A stretch of DNA of 64,000 nt from a virus: IMG/VR virus record IMGVR_UViG_3300008120_000139, positions 1 to 64,000 of that record. The stretch is one strand, 5' to 3'. Below the pieces are notes generated by a model. The model was not told where the DNA came from and did no database searches. It was given only the letters and a program-made list of their open reading frames with translations. Made by a program: the position numbers and the translations under genes. This document shows, in pieces, positions 37,186 through 45,600 of this stretch (the first letter of the stretch is position 1; the number at the start of each line of letters is the position of its first letter).

Positions 37186-37262
37186 GTTTCCTACGAATTT
37201 TTTAAAAACCCTTTAAATATATCACAAAGCCTTGCCGCAACCAATTAAGGAGAAAATCTGCA

Positions 37263-38282
37263 ATGTCTAAAAAGTTTGAACAACTTCTAGATCTAATTGT
37301 CAACGAAGAAATGGATAAAGCCAACGAGCTATTTCATGAGATTGTTGTAGAAAAATCTAGATCAATATACGAAAATTTAATTGCTCAAGAAGCAGAAGAA
37401 GAAGTCGAAGAATCTGAAGAAGAAGTCGAAGAATCTGAAGAAGAATTTGACGAATCTACTGAAGAAGTCGATGAAGCTGAAGAAGTCGATGAAGCTGAAG
37501 AAGAAACCGACGAATCTGTTGAATTAGAAGATTCATACATGATGGACGGTGACGACGATGAAGAAGAGCCAAGTGGAATAGAACAGACAGATGACCTAGA
37601 AGGTGATGTTTCCTCTGATGGAGATGACATGGGTGGTGATATGTCTGGTGAAGAACAAGTAGAATTTGACATCCGTGACGCCATTGAAAAATTAGAAGCT
37701 GCTCTAGCCTCTTTAGAAGGTGGCGACGAAATGGGTGGTGACGAATTCGACGACAACATGGGTGACATGGGAAGCGACGAAGAAGAACCAGAAATGATGG
37801 GAATGTACGAAGGTAAAAAGCGTATGACCCGTGAGTATGTCGAAAAAGTCGGAAATGACTGGGACAAAAATGGTTCCATGAAAACTCAAAAGCAATACGT
37901 AGGTGCTGGATCAGGTGACAAAGAAGGTGCACCCGATGAAGGTAAAAGCCCTATTGCTAGCGGTTCAAACAAGCCAGGCCCAGCCGGAGTAAACGCTAAG
38001 AATTTAAATCAAGGCGCTACAGAAGGTCAAAGCAATACCGGTACAAGTCCTGGTAAAGTTTCAAAAGGTCTAGCACCTCACTCTGGTGAAAAGTTTGCTT
38101 CTGGTGTACATAATGTAGACGGTAAAAAGTCTGGCGTTAAGACATTAAGCAATGTTAAAGGTGGTCACGGAGCTGAGAAGAAAGGTTCTAGCCCAGGTCC
38201 AGTTGGTTCTGGATCAGGTGATAAAGCCGGTCAAACTAGCACCCCTGCTGTTAAGCAATTCTTAAAGCCATACGGCAATTAA
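37263..38282 (+). CDS. 67: Prohead core protein, gp67-like with long C-terminal extension
   Basis: 339 residues. The N-terminus (FEQLLDLIVNEEMDKANELFHEIVVEKSRSIY) parallels T4 gp67, a short helical head followed by an extremely acidic tail. Here residues 42-185 are Glu/Asp-rich, with tandem repeats. Residues 200-339 form an additional Gly/Ser/Lys-rich unstructured tail (GAGSGDKEGAPDEGKSPIAS, PGPAGVNAKNLNQG), absent from the 80-residue T4 protein. Core proteins fill the prohead with gp22 and are cut to peptides by gp21. Position just before gp21 supports the call. AAGGAG precedes the ATG. Confidence 0.75.
   Translation: MSKKFEQLLDLIVNEEMDKANELFHEIVVEKSRSIYENLIAQEAEEEVEESEEEVEESEEEFDESTEEVDEAEEVDEAEEETDESVELEDSYMMDGDDDEEEPSGIEQTDDLEGDVSSDGDDMGGDMSGEEQVEFDIRDAIEKLEAALASLEGGDEMGGDEFDDNMGDMGSDEEEPEMMGMYEGKKRMTREYVEKVGNDWDKNGSMKTQKQYVGAGSGDKEGAPDEGKSPIASGSNKPGPAGVNAKNLNQGATEGQSNTGTSPGKVSKGLAPHSGEKFASGVHNVDGKKSGVKTLSNVKGGHGAEKKGSSPGPVGSGSGDKAGQTSTPAVKQFLKPYGN
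37396..37503 (+). repeat. Acidic tandem repeats in core gene
   Basis: Two 21-bp units encoding EEEVEES and then two 18-bp units encoding EEVDEA lie side by side within the core protein gene. The antisense frames here are long and open only because the repeat is so biased; they are not genes. Confidence 0.75.
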
Positions 38283-38295
38283 TTAGAGAAACAGG

Positions 38296-38925
38296 ATGAA
38301 ACTAGCTTATCTAAGAGAACATTTAAGTTTTGATCAATCTGGTATTATACTAGAAAGTGACGACAAAGATGGCAAGAGTCTTTATTTAAAAGGCATTGCT
38401 ATTCAAGGCGGTATTCGTAATGCCAATGGTCGCGTATATCCTGTTGATGAAATTGAACGTGCAGTTAAAACGCTAAACGATCAATTACAAAATGGATATT
38501 CAGTATTAGGTGAAGTTGATCATCCTGATGATTTAAAAGTTAATTTGGACCGTGTATCCCATATGATTACTCAAATGTGGATGGAAGGTCCTAATGGTTA
38601 TGGGAAGATGAAAATTCTTCCTACCCCAATGGGCAACTTAATTCGCACTATGTTAGAAAGCGGTGTAAAACTTGGTGTAAGTTCAAGAGGCAGCGGAAAC
38701 GTTGACGATTTGAGCGGTCGAGTATCCGATTTTGAAATTATTACTGTAGATGTAGTTGCACAACCTAGCGCTCCTGGTGCTTATCCTACTCCTGTTTATG
38801 AACATCTCATGAACACAAGAGGCGGAAATAAAGCATTTAGGGTTGCTACTGAAGTAAGAGAAGATCCAAAGGCCCAGAAATATTTGAAGGAAAGTCTCCT
38901 TCAGATCATCAAAGGTCTAAAATAA
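38296..38925 (+). CDS. 21: Prohead maturation protease gp21
   Basis: 209 residues, as expected for gp21 (T4: 212). The herpesvirus-assemblin-like serine protease motifs are visible: GRVYP, then LGEVDH76PDD with the catalytic His, VNLDRVSHMITQMW, and LGVSS130RGSG with the catalytic Ser. It sits inside the prohead, cuts the core proteins and trims gp23 to trigger head expansion. The gene is 13 bases after the core gene and 18 before gp22. GAAACAGG abuts the start. Confidence 0.95.
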   Translation: MKLAYLREHLSFDQSGIILESDDKDGKSLYLKGIAIQGGIRNANGRVYPVDEIERAVKTLNDQLQNGYSVLGEVDHPDDLKVNLDRVSHMITQMWMEGPNGYGKMKILPTPMGNLIRTMLESGVKLGVSSRGSGNVDDLSGRVSDFEIITVDVVAQPSAPGAYPTPVYEHLMNTRGGNKAFRVATEVREDPKAQKYLKESLLQIIKGLK

Positions 38926-38943
38926 GCCCGAGGAGAAAAGTAA

Positions 38944-40032
38944 ATGTTGGACGCATTCAAACAATTGACAGAAGCTGGTATAATCGGTGAAGATGTTAAA
39001 TCTGAACTAGAAGCCGCTCTTGCTCAAAAATTACAAGAGAATCGCGACCAAGTTACCGCTGAACTTCGTGAAGAATTTGCACAAAAGTATACACATGACA
39101 AACAAGTTATGGTAGAAGCAATTGACAAGATGTTAAGCGAAAGATTGGCCGCAGAGATGGCCGAATTGAATGACGACAGAAAAGCACTAGCCGAAGCAAA
39201 AGCACAATACAAACAACGTATCAGTGAAGATGCTAAAAAGCTAGAAGGATTCATAATCAAACAATTAGGCAAAGAGTTAGTAGAGTTCCAAGGAGATCGT
39301 AGAAAAGTTTCCGAGAACTTTGAGAAATTAGAGCAGTTTATTGTACATGCTCTATCGAAAGAAATAAACGAATTCGCTAAAGACAAACGTGATCTAGCCG
39401 AAACTAAAGTTAAACTAGTTCGCGAAGCTAAGGCAAAATTCGAATCAATTAAGCAAAACTTTGTTAAGCGTTCTGCACAAGTAGTAGAAAATGTTGTTAC
39501 ACACAAGTTAACATCTGAAATCAAGCAATTGAAGGAAGATATTGATAGCAGTCGTAATAATGATTTTGGACGCAGAATTTACGAAGCATTTGCACAAGAG
39601 TTTGCTAGTTCTTATCTAAATGAAAAATCTGAAACAAGTAAATTGTTAAAGATTATCGAGAAGAAAGAGCAGGAATTAGCAGAAGCCAAACAAGCAGTAA
39701 ATGAAAAAGCAACATTAGTTGAATCAGTACAACGTGAAATACGTGTTACTAAAGATCTAATGGAGCGTAAGCACGTTATGGCCGAGCTATTGGCACCTTT
39801 AGGTGCCGACAAGAGAGAGCTAATGAAAGAATTATTAGAGAGTGTACAAACTCCAAAACTTTCGGCAGCATTTGACAAATACCTACCCGCAGTAATGGAA
39901 GGCGAGACTAAAAAAGCAAGTAAAAAAGTTGCTTTAAATGAAAGTGTTGCCGTAACAGGCGATCGTGAAACCAAGCCAGAGGTAGGCTTAGACAACATAT
40001 TAGATATCCGCAAATTAGCGGGTCTAAAATAA
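38944..40032 (+). CDS. 22: Prohead core scaffold protein gp22
   Basis: A 362-residue protein that is almost entirely coiled coil, with heptads and dense Lys/Glu from residues 60 to 310. Its position between gp21 and gp23 is the T4 order. gp22 forms the internal core on which gp23 assembles and is later destroyed by gp21. The last residues (LDNILDIRKLAGLK) are a short ordered tail resembling the conserved C-terminus of scaffolds, which contacts the shell. GAGGAGAAAAG lies just before the ATG. Confidence 0.92.
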   Translation: MLDAFKQLTEAGIIGEDVKSELEAALAQKLQENRDQVTAELREEFAQKYTHDKQVMVEAIDKMLSERLAAEMAELNDDRKALAEAKAQYKQRISEDAKKLEGFIIKQLGKELVEFQGDRRKVSENFEKLEQFIVHALSKEINEFAKDKRDLAETKVKLVREAKAKFESIKQNFVKRSAQVVENVVTHKLTSEIKQLKEDIDSSRNNDFGRRIYEAFAQEFASSYLNEKSETSKLLKIIEKKEQELAEAKQAVNEKATLVESVQREIRVTKDLMERKHVMAELLAPLGADKRELMKELLESVQTPKLSAAFDKYLPAVMEGETKKASKKVALNESVAVTGDRETKPEVGLDNILDIRKLAGLK

Positions 40033-40051
40033 TTCAAGGAGACAATAGGAA

Positions 40052-41227
40052 ATGTCACAACTTTTAAATGAAAGATGGTCAGAGACCAAAGACGCTCTGC
40101 TTGAAGGCCTACAAGGTAACCGTCGTGCTTCTATGGGCGTATGCTTAGAGAATACACGTCGTTACTTGGCAGAAGCCGCAACAGCAGGTGCAACCAGCAC
40201 TGGTAATATCGCTACTCTAAATCGCGTTATTCTTCCAGTTATTCGTCGTGTTATGCCAACCGTTATCGCTAACGAAATCATCGGCGTTCAGCCAATGACT
40301 GGCCCAGTAGCACAAATCCATACTCTACGTGTTCGCTATGCTGACAGCGGTGACGGAGTTGTAGCAGGCGAAGAGGCATTAAGCCCATTCAAGATTGCTT
40401 CTGCTTACTCTGGTAACAACGTTGATGCTACACCTAAGGCACAAGTAACAAGTGCTTTAGAAGGTACACCAGGTAAGCGTATGAGCATTCAAATCTTGAA
40501 GACACCTGTCGAAGCCAAGAGCCGCAAACTAAGCGCTCGTTGGACATTCGAGGCTGCTCAAGACGCTCAAGCACAACAAGGTATTGATATCGAAGCAGAA
40601 ATCATGGCCGCTTTAGCTCAAGAAATTACAGCTGAAATCGACCAAGAAGTTCTATCTTCTCTACGTAGTCTAGCTAGTGTCGAAGAAACATATGACCAGT
40701 CATTAGTTTCTGGTACAGCTACATTCGTTGGTGACGAGCACGCTGCTTTAGCTATTCAGATCAACCGTGTAAGCAACTTAATTGCTCAGCGTACACGTCG
40801 TGGTTCTGCTAACTGGGCTGTTGTTTCTAACCAGGCTCTAACAATTCTACAGAGCGCAACAACTTCTGCTTTTGCTCGCACAACAGAAGGCACATTCGAG
40901 GCTCCTACAAACACCAAGTTTGTTGGAACACTAAATGGCGCAATGCGTGTTTATGTAGACGCTTATCTAAGCGACACAAGCGACAACAACCAAGTTCTAG
41001 TTGGTTATAAGGGTACAAGCGAAGCTGACGCTGCTGCTTTCTATTGCCCATATATTCCTCTAATGAGCTCTGGTGTTGTTCTAGATCCAGCAACATTTGA
41101 GCCAGTAGTTGGCTTCTTAACACGCTACGGCTATGTTGAGTTGACAAACACTGCTTCTTCTCTAGGTAACGCTGCTGACTACCTAGGTAAGGTTGCAATC
41201 ACAAGTGCAAATGTAAGCTTCAAGTAA
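40052..41227 (+). CDS. 23: Major capsid protein gp23
   Basis: A 391-residue HK97-fold capsid protein. Head-family motifs are LENTRRYLAEAA (residues 32-43), NRVILPVIRRVMPTVIANEIIGVQPMTGPV, the RYADSGDG segment, ARWTFEAAQDAQAQQGIDIEAEIMAALAQEITAEIDQEV, and a C-terminal VVLDPATFEPVVGFLTRYG. LAE41-A is a good gp21 cleavage site. It is clearly shorter than T4 gp23 (521 aa), so an insertion domain is probably reduced. Codons end in C or G more often than in neighbouring genes, fitting very high expression. AAGGAG precedes the start and a strong terminator follows. Confidence 0.96.
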   Translation: MSQLLNERWSETKDALLEGLQGNRRASMGVCLENTRRYLAEAATAGATSTGNIATLNRVILPVIRRVMPTVIANEIIGVQPMTGPVAQIHTLRVRYADSGDGVVAGEEALSPFKIASAYSGNNVDATPKAQVTSALEGTPGKRMSIQILKTPVEAKSRKLSARWTFEAAQDAQAQQGIDIEAEIMAALAQEITAEIDQEVLSSLRSLASVEETYDQSLVSGTATFVGDEHAALAIQINRVSNLIAQRTRRGSANWAVVSNQALTILQSATTSAFARTTEGTFEAPTNTKFVGTLNGAMRVYVDAYLSDTSDNNQVLVGYKGTSEADAAAFYCPYIPLMSSGVVLDPATFEPVVGFLTRYGYVELTNTASSLGNAADYLGKVAITSANVSFK

Positions 41228-41252
41228 TCAATTACTTGATTTTTACACAATC

Positions 41253-41276
41253 AAAACCCGCTTCGGCGGGTTTTTT
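41253..41276 (+). terminator. Strong intrinsic terminator after gp23
   Basis: AAAACCCGC (41253-41261), loop TTCG and GCGGGTTTT (41266-41274) form a perfect 9-bp stem with a stable tetraloop followed by a T run. It closes the portal-to-capsid block. Confidence 0.95.
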
Positions 41277-41300
41277 ATTAAATATAGTGTCTAGATTATT

Positions 41301-41340
41301 ATGCGGTACCCACCGCGTATGACCCTAGAACGGTCGCATT
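41301..41340 (+). promoter_or_regulatory. Structured 5' leader of the post-capsid gene
   Basis: Two adjacent hairpins: TATGCGGT/ACCGCGTA (41301-41308/41313-41320, one G-T pair, loop ACCC) and GACC/GGTC (41322-41325/41333-41336). ATGCG at 41302 could alternatively pair with CGCAT at 41336, closing both. They lie between the gp23 terminator and a strong AAGGAG, so they may be an RNA-stability or processing element for this transcript. Confidence 0.45.
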
Positions 41341-41356
41341 ATAAAGGAGAAAACAA

Positions 41357-42037
41357 ATGGGACGTCCAATTAAATCAAAATATTTCGGAACACGTAAAGG
41401 CCTAGGAGTTGCTGGTGAAGGTGTTCTTAGTGTTACAAATCCAGCAGGTACATTAGCAGGATTAGTAGCTGGAACTTATGCAATTCCTGCAGGTAGCATT
41501 GGTGCTCCACAAATTGCAGGAGGTTCAAAGCCATCACTAAATGTTGTAGCAACAAATTCTACTACTTATACTGTTGCAGTTGTGTCAGCAGGATCAGGTT
41601 ATACTAGTGCTCCAGCAATTACATTTAACGGTAGTATTGCTGGCGGTTCAGGAAGCGCTACACCTGTTGCTACTTTAACAACAAGTGTATTAAATATCAT
41701 CGATTGTACCGCATATATTCCTACTGTTAACGGCGGAAGCAGTGCAGTATCGGGCGATATTCAAGAACAAGTTGCTAGTAAAAAGTATCGTGTAGTAACT
41801 GCTCAAGGTACAGGTGCTTGCAAACTAGTTCCTACAGATTCATTAACAGCAGGCCAAATGTACATTGGTGCAACAGACGTTAATGGTAGTACATACTTTG
41901 TTAAAAAGTTAACTGCTCGTCGTGCGGTATTAATACAAAATGTTGTAAATGGTTCGTTTGAATTTGCAGATAACGAAGCTGCTGGATGGACTTTAGATGC
42001 TGCTTCTGCAGGTGTTGTACAAATTGATAATAGATAA
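41357..42037 (+). CDS. Virion protein downstream of gp23 (226 aa)
   Basis: A mostly beta, Gly/Ser/Thr-rich protein. The N-terminus is basic (MGRPIKSKYFGTRKGLGV). Residues 72-92 (VVSAGSGYTSAPAITFNG) carry a G-x-GY-x-x-x-P-x-I motif also found several times in the giant baseplate protein. The C-terminal part includes KKLTARRAVLIQNVVNGSFEFA. With its own terminators on both sides and a strong AAGGAG it is an isolated, probably highly expressed gene immediately after the capsid gene. A capsid decoration or head protein is plausible; this is inference from position. It has no resemblance to T4 gp24. Confidence 0.7.
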   Translation: MGRPIKSKYFGTRKGLGVAGEGVLSVTNPAGTLAGLVAGTYAIPAGSIGAPQIAGGSKPSLNVVATNSTTYTVAVVSAGSGYTSAPAITFNGSIAGGSGSATPVATLTTSVLNIIDCTAYIPTVNGGSSAVSGDIQEQVASKKYRVVTAQGTGACKLVPTDSLTAGQMYIGATDVNGSTYFVKKLTARRAVLIQNVVNGSFEFADNEAAGWTLDAASAGVVQIDNR

Positions 42038-42055
42038 AAGTTATTAACTCAATTT

Positions 42056-42081
42056 AAAAGGGGACTTAGGTCCCCTTTTTT
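42056..42081 (+). terminator. Strong intrinsic terminator
   Basis: AAAAGGGGAC (42056-42065), loop TTAG and GTCCCCTTTT (42070-42079) make a perfect 10-bp stem followed by more T. It ends the single-gene unit after gp23 and separates it from the fibre region. Confidence 0.95.
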
Positions 42082-42101
42082 GTTTATAGGTAAATAGTAC
42101 T

Positions 42102-42626
42102 ATGACATCAAATTGGGCTCTTCCATCAATAGTTGAACAATATTCACAACCTGGTGCAGAAAATGTACATGTATCATGGATTAACTTTGATAATTTTAAT
42201 AATTTAAAAACTAATAATGGAAAATCAGTAAAAACATCTCGAGATTTAATACATATTGCTCGAGACCCTCGTCACGACATAGTTGAAAAAACATATTTTA
42301 TTAAATGTGTTGGATTTAATTTTGTTAATTTACCTTTGTCACCTTCCGGTATAGAAATAAAATTAACATCAAATCGTTTTGGAAGAATTACAGATGAAAC
42401 AGTTTTGTTGACACTAAATGACGAAACTATTGGAAATAATCATGCATCGTTAGATTTAAGTCCTATTAAAACTTATGGAAATAATAACGATATGTGGAAC
42501 ACTACTCTAACAAATTCAGACTTTCAAAATAGCTCATTCGGTGTGATTTTAAGATTTCAAAGCCATCCTAACTGGCCTCATAAATGCAGTATGTTGTTAG
42601 ATGCTATTGAAATAAGAATCCATTAA
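42102..42626 (+). CDS. Hypothetical beta-rich virion protein (174 aa)
   Basis: 174 residues beginning MTSNWALPSIVEQYSQPGAENVH, with alternating polar/hydrophobic segments (YFIKCVGFNFVNLPLSPSGIE, DETVLLTLNDETIGNNH, FGVILRFQSHP) suggesting a beta-sandwich. It is the first gene after the terminator and the start of the fibre region; the start codon has only a weak upstream AGG. No family was recognised. A minor fibre-attachment or capsid-fibre role is possible from position alone. Confidence 0.6.
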   Translation: MTSNWALPSIVEQYSQPGAENVHVSWINFDNFNNLKTNNGKSVKTSRDLIHIARDPRHDIVEKTYFIKCVGFNFVNLPLSPSGIEIKLTSNRFGRITDETVLLTLNDETIGNNHASLDLSPIKTYGNNNDMWNTTLTNSDFQNSSFGVILRFQSHPNWPHKCSMLLDAIEIRIH

Positions 42627-42628
42627 AA

Positions 42629-42636
42629 AATAAATA
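42629..42636 (+). promoter_or_regulatory. Late-promoter-like AATAAATA before the large fibre gene
   Basis: AATAAATA, one mismatch from TATAAATA, ends 17 bases before the ATG of the 2228-residue gene, with GAGGA between. The distance would leave a leader of only about 10 bases, so support is modest. Confidence 0.3.
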
Positions 42637-42653
42637 CGTATGAGGATTTATAA

Positions 42654-45600
42654 ATGACTACCAATGTACTTAAGTTACCCGGCGATTATAAAATAAAAGC
42701 ACTAAATGGCTTAATTGAAATTGAAGCCGGAAATGATATTGACATTATTTCTGGTGGTACGGTTACTATAGAGGCACCTGTTGAAGTTTATGTTGATACA
42801 CCATTAACTACTTTCACAGGCGATGCAACTGTAGAAGAAAATACTATTTTAGGACTTACTACAGATAATACTATCGAAGCTAATGCACGTTTTATTACTG
42901 ATGTAGTTCCTAAAGATAGTGCTACTTATGATTTAGGCTTATCTACTAATACATGGAATAAATTAAATTCAGAAGAAGCTGAATTCTATAGCCCTAATAA
43001 TGTAGGAAATCCTTACGGTAGACCATACGATCCTGGTGATATATACGATACTGAAGCACATAGACGTGAAGGTTCTGTATATGTAACTGGCGGTATGGGT
43101 ATTGAAAAAGACTTAAACGTCGGTGGATGGATTTACGGTAGAATTGATTTTGCTAACACAACCACATTCGTATACACAACTGCTACTAATAACGACGAAA
43201 ATTATTATCTACCATTTGTAAGATATCAATATGGGACTCCTCCCGTACCTAGTCGTATTTTTGTTGACGAAACAAGTCCAGCAGTTCCAAGTGGTTTACG
43301 ATATAATCCGTCAACAGGAAAAATTACTACAGAACAAATTGATGTAGTTGGTACAGAAGATACATCGGATCCAACTACAGGTGCTTTAACGGTAGCAGGT
43401 GGTGTTGGTATTGAATTAAGCTTACAAGTTGGTGAAGATGTAACATCATCTAACTTATATGCCCAGACCGACAATACAGGGCAAATTGGTACTTCTTCTA
43501 CCCAATGGTCTGAAGCTTATATACAAAATTTATTCACGAGATACATTAAGTCAACTACTGGTACAATTCAAATTGCACCGAAAGACCCATTAACTGAAAT
43601 TATTGGCGATATTAGAGTAAGAGGTGTTAATCCGATAGGTACTGCACCCGTTGTAACTAATACATTATATGTTACAGTAGATGGCAATGATACAAATGAT
43701 GGCCGCGCACAAGATGCAAGTAGAGCTTGTAGAACTATAGGTGGCGCATTACGAAGCCCTCATTATCAACCAGGTACACAAATTTTAGTAAGCGCTGGTA
43801 GATACTTAGAAGACAATCCTCTTAGATTAAAACCTTATACAAGTATTAGAGGATCTGATATACGTACAACATTTATCGAACCTATTAATAAAACTCAAGA
43901 CTTATTCCATTTAGATAGCGGATGTTATCTAAATTACATGACTTTCTTAAATGGTAGAAGTGGACTATTAGAAGGACCTTACGAACAAGGATTTAATAGA
44001 GGCGCATATGCTACAGCATTTCCTCCATTATCAGGTGCTGATAGAATAGATTTATTCCATTCTCCATATGTACAAAACTGTACAAATCAAAGTGGTCCTT
44101 GGTTCCGCGACGGAACAATGTTTGTACCAAATCAAAGCATCCAAGTTCCGGCAATTGTAGGTACAGGTACATGGGCGTTTAATACAACAAGTATAGTTGT
44201 TAATGTAGTATCAGAACCAATTAACGGATTTATTAATGCTGGACAACCAGGATCTGGTACAACAGATTATACTGGACATTTAGAAAGCACAGTTAATTTA
44301 CAAGGTACTATACCTACTGTAAGTAGTTTACCTACTTCTCCTACACCTATATTACTCGACGGATATATTACATCAGATACTGGCGATTTATGGGTATATA
44401 CCGAAGCAACAACTATTACGCAAGGTATGTATGTAAATTCTGGACAACAAAATCCAGGATTCTTTAATGCAAGAACATTAATGCTTGCAAATAAACAATT
44501 TATACAAGAACAAGTTGTTGAATTTGTTGAGCAAACATTTAATAGCGGAAGTTTTTCATATGATGCAGTTAAATGTGAAAGAGATATAGGATTAATTGTC
44601 GATAGTATAGCAATTGATTTGCTACAAAATAGTGAAAGCGAAAGTATTTTTGCAGGTTTACAATATTGGAGACAAAGTGGATATGTTGACTCTATTGGAG
44701 ATCAAATAACTACTACTACAGATGCTATTAACTATGTTAAATCTCAGGCTATTTTAGCAGTAAGCTCACCGTTTGACGCAACAGTAGGTTCAAAATTTGA
44801 TATAATAATAGATATTTTAAACACACCCTTATCTACAATATCATCAGGTGCATTTGCAGAAACAATTACTAATTTAATAGAAGCAAACCCTAATGGTATT
44901 GCTTCAACAGATCCAGCAACTGTAGCTGCATATGACGCATTACTGGCAGCAAAAAGTACTATAGCAACAAATACCATTAATTATATTTCAATAGCGCATC
45001 CGTTATTCACTTCTTATAGTGTAGATAAGTGTACTAGAGATGTGGGTTATATGATTGATAGCGTTGCTTTTGATTTGTTACATGGCGGTAGTAAACAAAG
45101 TATTAAATCAGGAGTATACTACTTTGGTTATTCAGCTGCTCAAACTGAAGTACCAAACGAATTACCTCAAACAGTTCAAGCATATAATTTTATAAAATCG
45201 TTAGTATCTAATGTAGTACTTGCTACTCCTATTGTTAATCCATATCAAGTTGGTGTTACACAAACAACTGGATTAAATTCTGCAACAATTTACGAAGTTA
45301 ATGCGTTGGAAGATAGTATTGATTTAATTACAAAAATTATAAGAAATGGCCCTAGCGTAGTTGATGCTAGAATTCCTATTAATTTAAACCAAAGCGGAAA
45401 TACAAATGTATTAAATGCATATAACTTATTAGTTAATAATAGAGCATTTATACAAGCTGAAACTATTGCTTATATTAACAGCAGCACATTTAGCACATTT
45501 AGTAGCTATTCAAAAGAAAAGTGCTACAGAGATGTAGGTATCCTAGTTGAAAACATAGCCTATGATGCAGCATTCGGTGGTAACCAAAAAGCAATAGAAA

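Noticed and set aside
37385-37932. Three long minus-strand ORFs (Ser-rich and His/Leu-rich) opposite the core gene
   Set aside because: They exist only because the plus-strand acidic repeats lack antisense stops; composition is extreme, no ribosome sites are seen, and the plus-strand gene is clearly real.
39024-40058. Minus-strand ORFs of 166 and 148 residues opposite gp22
   Set aside because: Antisense of coiled-coil code; gp22 on the plus strand is conserved and in its expected place.
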